Assembly (NCBI RefSeq): GCF_023159225.1
Contig: NC_063167.1
Span: 68,883,798 to 68,947,797 of the forward strand
Origin: Perognathus longimembris pacificus
Lineage: Eukaryota; Chordata; Mammalia; Rodentia; Heteromyidae
Direction of reading: 5' to 3'
Length of the DNA stretch: 64,000 bases
The notes beneath the pieces are model-generated. The model was not told the DNA's origin. It saw only the letters and a list, made by a program, of their open reading frames with translations, and made no database searches. Both the position numbers and the translations under genes were made by a program. Below are positions 58,197-64,000 of this stretch, piece by piece. The first letter of the stretch is position 1. Each line of letters starts with the position of its first letter.

Positions 58197-58575
58197 CTCT
58201 CCATTTCTTATAAAGTCCCAACCCAGTATTCTTTCTTCCTCCATTCAGGGCAGAATCTGAATTTCTCAGTGTTCAGTGGTGTGTGTTTGTAATTCCTTTG
58301 AAGGACCCCAAATGTGATAATTACATACTTATTAGTCCTATAAAACAACAAATCTGGAATCTGCACTCTGGAACCAATGGATTTCCTGCTGAAATGAGTT
58401 CAAGGGGTGCCCTGGCCATCATACTCAGTGAAAACTAAACAACAGAGACAAAAGGCCTCACAGAATGCCCCACTTAGCCCACATCAAGCCCTCTTCCCAT
58501 CCACTCACCTCTCCACCCCACTTAAACCTCTTAGAAAACACCTGCACTTCCTTTGGTCCATTTATTTTATTTTAT
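58197..58575. other. Unique intergenic sequence
   Basis: Nothing recognised. Confidence 0.3.
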
Positions 58576-58832
58576 TTATTTTGCTGTCCATACTGGTGCT
58601 TGAACTCGGGTCTGGATGCTGTCCCTTAGCTTTCTTTCTTTTTTCTCAAGGCTGGCACTCAACCATGCTACCAAACCTCTGTTCCTGACCTTTTGCTAAC
58701 TCATTGGAGCTAAGTGTCTTACAGACTTTTTTTTTTTTTTTTTGGCCAGGATTGGCTTCAGACCTGGATCCTCAGATCTCAGCCTCAAGAGTAGCTAGGA
58801 TTATAGGCATGGGCCACTTTCACCCAGCTCAG
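58576..58832 (-). repeat. 7SL-headed SINE
   Basis: Minus-strand, complete but diverged, with a poly(T) run in the linker (58727-58743). Confidence 0.75.
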
Positions 58833-59605
58833 GATCCCGTTCTTGTTATTTTTTGTATTGTTTTAATGTCTGCCTGAGGGGTATCAGTCCTGAGTCACTT
58901 CTTAGAGTAGGAGACATCCAAAGATCTGGAGCTTCACTTTCTTATTTCCTGACCTGAAAACTTGAATCTATGTTCAGCAAACACTACAGACTAGACCAAG
59001 GTCTATGAGGCCAGCCTTACAATCCCTACGATGTCTCTGGATTCCTGTGCATTCTTTATCTTTGTCTCTCTCCCTCCTACCCTGCCCTAGGATCAGCAAT
59101 AGCTAAAGGATCTCTGTTCTCCTTACTGGGCTTCCTTTCTTTCACCTGTGGGCTGTTCACTCTGAGATGCTCTGTCTCCCTGCCCTTCCAGACACCTTCA
59201 TCTGAGTAACCCCCATTCAACTTTCTGGACTCAAGCTCAAAGTAACCATGAGCAGTTGTTCCCAGCTGTGTTTACAGCTGTGCTTACAGCTGTGCCCACA
59301 GCTAGCACAGGCACTCTTATAGTCCACATAGCCTCTCTTGTCCTCCTAACCTTACACAGCCTGTATGATGTAAATGTCTATTCATTTGCATACTCTCCTG
59401 CTAGTCTGGAGTCTTCTTAAGAGTAAGTAGTACTGCCTGGCTATAGAATCTGTGATGTCCTACAATCTGACATGGAGAGGTATTCCACAAAGGCTTGATG
59501 AATACACAAATGCATAAAATTAATTAATCAAAGGCCTAAAACTTCCCAGAAGTTGAAACATGGCTTCTTTCTATCTTACACCAAGAATGAGTCCATTAAA
59601 AAAAG
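58833..59605. other. Unique DNA with L2-like end and E-box array
   Basis: 59400-59500 resembles an L2 3' end. Three CAGCTG E-boxes spaced exactly 12 bp apart occur at 59263, 59275 and 59287. Confidence 0.4.
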
Positions 59606-59609
59606 AAAG

Positions 59610-59860
59610 GAACTCCACAAATAGTGCCAGTAACTCAACTCAACTCTGTAACCCTCTGTCTTGTCTCAGAAGGCTGAGACATAAGGATCAGGGCTTGAAG
59701 GCAGCACAGGCAGACAAGTATGTGAGAATCTTATCCTGTTAACCAGCAAAAAGCCAGAAGTGGAGGTATGGCTCAAGTGGTAGAGGGCCAGCCTTTAGCC
59801 TTGAGAGAAAAAGCTAAGGGACAGACCCTGAGTTCAAGTTCTAATACTGGTATACGTAGG
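59610..59860 (+). repeat. 7SL-headed SINE
   Basis: Plus-strand copy with degraded head and clear right module. Confidence 0.7.
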
Positions 59861-60500
59861 TTAAAAAGTCCTCCATGTCCCTTAGAACTTACTTATCTTC
59901 ACTCAAAGGTCATAAGTCAGATAGTAGGGTCACCCCAGGCTCTCAGAACACTGCCACACAGAGACATAATTCTACCTCTCTGCACCCCTCTTTTCACTCT
60001 ACCCTTCCTTACTCCAACCTCAATGAGGTGAATAAAAAGGTAAATTAGGGTAAATTTAGGCTCAAGAAACATCTGTAAAAACACTAACTCATTCAGTTCA
60101 ATAAAGCTGGACTACAGACTCCAGTTTCCTCAATGGTAAACTGAGGTTTAGCAGAGTTAAGTGGATTTCCCAATGAATAACACAAAATCAAGAGAGGAGG
60201 AAAAATAGTTCCTAACTTCCCAGCAAGTTCACCCCACAGCCCAGGTTTCAGCCTGAATTGCTAGAATCCTAGCAAAGGATCCTGGCTAGCCACAGCATAA
60301 CCCTTAAAAAAAATATCATGGGTGAAAAGCACCGGATCTGAAGGTTTATTTACAATTCCTTAGCCTGACCTTCCAGGAAGAATGTCACTAATGAGAAACA
60401 ATCCACTTGGGCTTGCAAACCCAGAATTTTCATAGGGATCAATTTAGGATTCCAGCGTCTAAACCAGACCAGGTCAATGTCGACTGTCTTCCCTTCAGAG

Positions 60501-60505
<5 letters not shown>
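59861..60505. other. Unique sequence with MIR
   Basis: 60115-60185 is MIR-like (cagtttcctcaatggtaaactgagg). Confidence 0.45.

Positions 60506-60564
<59 letters not shown>
60506..60564. repeat. (CA)n microsatellite
   Basis: About 59 bp of pure CA repeat, not obviously at a SINE tail. Confidence 0.97.
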
Positions 60565-60566
<2 letters not shown>

Positions 60567-61139
60567 CAGATTTTCCTGTCTGGAAGGAAGTTTTGTATAT
60601 GTCAAACAAATCTCAGATCGGAGGTTACATTTGTGCCATTGTTCCAGCCTCTTCTAGAACTCCACTGGGAAAAGAAGAGCACTTTCCTTGGTACCATGCA
60701 GGCTGGGGGAAGTAGAAAAGGAAAGGGTGTCAGCTAGAACTGACTGGTTTTCCCTAACTAAAAATCCACCTTCCATTGGAGCCAGGAGCAGGAACTCTGC
60801 TCTGGAGAGCAGATTCACATCACAGGGAAGGTTTGCTTCAGTGTGGAGGAAGTAGTTCCCACCCAGAAAAAGTACAAGTACCAAGGCAATGTTGGCATCT
60901 GTCTTGCTCTTTTTGCTGCATCCTCGTGCCCACAAATGACTGTCACCAGTAGGCCCACCTAGTAGATGATAAATTAAACAGCCAACCAATACTTTTCATT
61001 TCATTTAAAAAGTATTTTCATATTAAAAAAAAAGTGGCTGCTGTCAGCAGATGGACGGAAAGACTGTCCTCCTCATTTTTTCTCTTTTTCCTCTTCCTCC
61101 TCCTCCTCCTCCACTTCCTCCTGTCCTCCTCTTCCTCTC
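60565..61139. other. Unique intergenic sequence
   Basis: CT-rich at 61070-61145, nothing else recognised. Confidence 0.35.
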
Positions 61140-61485
61140 TTCTTCACTTTGAATTTAAGACCTTACACTCGCTACGCAGGCACTCAAGCCCTCTACTACT
61201 TGAGCCATGCCCTCATCCCTTTTTGCTTTCATTATATTTTGGATAGGTCCTCTTGCAATTATCCCTGGGCTGTCCTGGACCATGATCCTCCTATTTATAC
61301 TTCCCTATAACATAAATAGGGTAACAGGCTTATACCACCACACTCATTTTTCTATTGGTTGAAATGGCCATCTCTCAAACATTTTGCCTGGGCTGGCTTC
61401 AAACACCATCCTCCTATCCTTCCGACCTCCATCTTCTAAATAGCTAGGATTACAAGCATGATCCATCACACCTGGCTGAGGATGC
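61140..61485 (-). repeat. Old multimeric 7SL-derived SINE
   Basis: Minus-strand relative of the element at 10205. A tRNA-like right end (tctactacttgagccatgccc) is followed by two B1-like monomers read in reverse (about 61255-61345 and 61380-61485). Confidence 0.55.
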
Positions 61486-62060
61486 GTTTTTATAAAATTA
61501 AAAAAGAAATGTTTCTTATTACCTGACCTAGAATTCACTGGATCATCTATCAGTGTATCTCTTAACTCCATGCACAATGTTATTAGTGACAAATGCTATT
61601 TTAATTCAACTGGTTATTAAACAGCACGAATGGTGAACTCACAAAATCTCTTAAAACACTGCCCTACATTTGAGCCGATCATAAAACCACTCAGGTGTTA
61701 GACACTCTGCTTCATTTGGTCTCAGCTTAGCAGAAACCACCGCTCCTCAGACTCCACAGCTGTGTTCCTCTTGGTGCTGTTAAAGGCAGCAGTGCAGCTC
61801 CCTCGACCTGCTCTGCCCTCAGCACTGTCTGGCCTCAACTCCCATTTAAGGAAGAAACCTCAACCTCCCCACTGAGAAAACAAGCATGTGCAATGAATGA
61901 TTTCAACTTTATCATGTTAGCTGACTTGAGAGTCACGGGGGGGGGGGCAGGGAGCTGGGGGACATCGATCAGGTTCTGCTTCTAAATGGCTGTGTCCAAC
62001 CTGAACAAATGGCCCAGTTCTGTGACCTCAAGTCCTTTCTCTCTAAAACAATGCTAAGAC
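61486..62060. other. Unique intergenic sequence
   Basis: Nothing recognised apart from a poly(G) run at 61938-61946. Confidence 0.35.
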
Positions 62061-62061
62061 T

Positions 62062-62092
62062 GGGTGGCCAGGCCCTGAGTTCAAGCACTAGG

Positions 62093-62140
<48 letters not shown>
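62062..62140 (+). repeat. Short SINE tail with (CA)n
   Basis: Only the last about 25 bp of the right module (ggccctgagttcaagcac) remain, followed by (CA)n at 62095-62140. Confidence 0.7.
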
Positions 62141-62144
<4 letters not shown>

Positions 62145-63520
62145 AGCTAATAAATGTGCCTACTTCGTAGGTTGTTTTAGAGATTAAATAAATCAATGGG
62201 CATAGACTAAATGTGCAACTGTCCAGAATGCTTTACTAGGTACGCGTACCTGTCTATAAAATGGGGGCCTCTGTGGCACTCCATGATCTCCCAAGCTATC
62301 TCAGGAAAGTTTAGTAACTCAGGTGTTCTGTTGTTGCATTTTCTATATACCTGCTTCATCAAACTTCTCCCATACCAGATACGGGTAAAGGTACAAGTTT
62401 GTCCTGTTGGCTTAAAAGCAGGCAGGAAAGACTTCTCTACCCTGTGTGGTATAGTCCTTAGAGAAAACCCTTCAGGAGGGGCAATCCCTTATGTACACCA
62501 AGCTTGTATGTAATCTAACCCTTCCTTGGTAACATCATTGCAGCATGGAAAATAGATGCAATTGTTCAGTGTGAATTTCAGGAGGAAATTCCTGCCTTGA
62601 GAAAGGGTGTTAAGTCCTAGAGATGGCAGTGTCCTAGGTCTCTGCCCATCTCCAGCCTCAGGACAGAAGTCAGAAATCAGATGCTTTCTGTCAATTTAGT
62701 AATGGAATCCAGAAATCTGTGCTCTCATTTCTGGAGAAACCACCACCATCATTATCATTATCATCATTGTCTCTTAAATTAACACAGTACAGCAAAACAT
62801 GAGTGCTTCTCAAATACCCCACACCCATGTGCGTGACATATTTTTATGATGAGGAAACCGAGGCACAGAAAACGTATTGCCTGAAGCAAAAGATCCAGCA
62901 TTTTATCCAGGCTGCCTTGTTAACTTGTTTGTTACATTTTCTTTTCTGTCATACTTTCATCCAAGCTGCTTGATAACTTTGTTAAACCAATGTCCTGAAC
63001 TGACACATCCTCCTTGAAAGGCAGCAATATCCAACTAACAATTCTTGAAAAGCTTGATTGATGATCAATGCTAGAGCCGGGGTCCATGGATATCTGGAGA
63101 CCGGATTCCCCTGGTATGGCCAAAGGGAAAGCTTAATTTTGAGCTGAGCCACCTTCTAGGCTGGAAATAGCCCCAGGTGCTTCCATCTTTCTGCCCAGTG
63201 TGCAATCTGTGCTTAGGGGCCCTAATGGCCATAATGCCTCCAATGTGGTGTTTAAACCAATAAGGCTGCAAAGAAGTCACGGTATGTTTAATAATGGCTT
63301 AATGACTCCTTGTGAGATGCAAGACTTCTGGTTCCTGTTTGGCCTTGATTTACAGCCCAACTCTGGCTGTGGACAGCCAAGAAACCCCCTCTAAGCCTCT
63401 AACGGAAGAGGGAGGTGTTCACACCAGGCCTCTTAGATTCCTTTAAAAATCGAGAATTCAAATGAAATACAAATGATGTTTAACTCCCCAACCCTCTTAC
63501 TAATCTCTGGAGGACATTCA
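62141..63520. other. Unique sequence with MIR
   Basis: 62770-62900 is MIR-like (gatgaggaaaccgaggcacag). The rest is unidentified, with a TAAT-rich block at 63220-63320. Confidence 0.4.
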
Positions 63521-63536
63521 GAATATAAGTGTTTTT

Positions 63537-63747
63537 GCTTTTTTTTATTTTTTTTGCCAGCCCTGGGGCTTGGACTCAGGGCCTGAGCACTGTCCCTGGC
63601 TTCCTTTTTGCTCAAAGCTAGCACTCTACCACTTGAGCCACAGAGCCACTTCCGGCTTTTTCTGTTTATGTGGTGCCAAGGAATCGAACCCAGGGCTACA
63701 TGCATGCAAGGCAAGCACTCTACGGCTAAGCCATATTCCCAGCCCCC
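63537..63747 (-). repeat. IDL-Geo SINE, second subfamily
   Basis: Minus-strand copy carrying the same diagnostic bases as the copy at 34488 (ctctacggctaagcc, gtggtgccaagg). It is flanked by a near-identical repeat of cagaatataagtg (about 63519 and 63747). Confidence 0.87.
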
Positions 63748-64000
63748 AGAATATAAATGTTTTAATCCAGACCCAAAGGGTCTCAATTCATGCTAAGTGA
63801 GCATGGTCCCAAGGCCTTCTGGTATTTCTTTCAAACTTTTTGGTAGCTTTTTGTTTTAGATGTTTTACTTAGTTTGTTTCTGTCTTTTCAGTCGTGCTAA
63901 ACTACAGCCCCAATCCTATGTTTCTTTTGGGCTGGGGAAACTCATCTTTTAGGAGATTTGGTCCTACTCTCATCTCCACCAATAAAGGCAAGCCTGGGGC
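63748..64000. other. Unique intergenic sequence
   Basis: Nothing recognised up to the window end. Confidence 0.3.

Overview
This window is mammalian nuclear DNA, almost certainly from a geomyoid rodent (kangaroo rat, pocket mouse or pocket gopher). The reason is the dominant SINE. Its left half looks like an ID/tRNA-Ala monomer. Its right half matches the 'Geo' module known from IDL-Geo SINEs of Geomyoidea. Many copies occur on both strands. A second abundant SINE has a 7SL/B1-like head and the same right-hand module. (CA)n, (GGAA)n, (AGG)n and similar microsatellites are very common and usually start at SINE tails.

The window is gene-poor. The only protein gene I recognise is a single-exon UBL4B-like gene on the minus strand (about 17963-18535). 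It keeps the ubiquitin-like and TUGS regions but has no ATG at the expected start. In human, UBL4B lies between SLC6A17 and ALX3. By that synteny the left side should point to SLC6A17 and the right side to ALX3, but I see no exon of either. A dense CpG island at about 50.4-51.3 kb has no gene I can assign.

Layout: 1-17 kb holds unique intergenic sequence, SINEs, an L1 3' end nested in a SINE cluster (2.7-4.3 kb), a polyA-tailed insert (9.7-10.0 kb) and an old MaLR LTR (15.1-15.7 kb). UBL4B is at 18 kb. Two solo LTRs follow: a class I type with a 4-bp target duplication at 21 kb and a class II type with a 6-bp duplication at 24 kb, the latter inside a SINE that had already taken another SINE. 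From 25 to 40 kb there are SINEs, L1 3' remnants and unique DNA. At 40.8-41.8 kb there is a nearly perfect inverted repeat of an LTR, two 438-bp arms around a 95-bp spacer, bounded by a 6-bp target duplication. A retroposed 5' half of tRNA-Thr lies at 44.7 kb. From 45 to 64 kb there is mostly unique sequence, the CpG island, old L2/MIR/MER5 pieces and more SINEs.

The strongest candidate for something undescribed is the inverted-LTR insertion. Next come the UBL4B start-codon loss, the tailless tRNA-half retrocopy, and the tRNA-like promoter boxes in the shared right-hand SINE module. All calls come from reading the sequence by eye; no alignment or database search was run.
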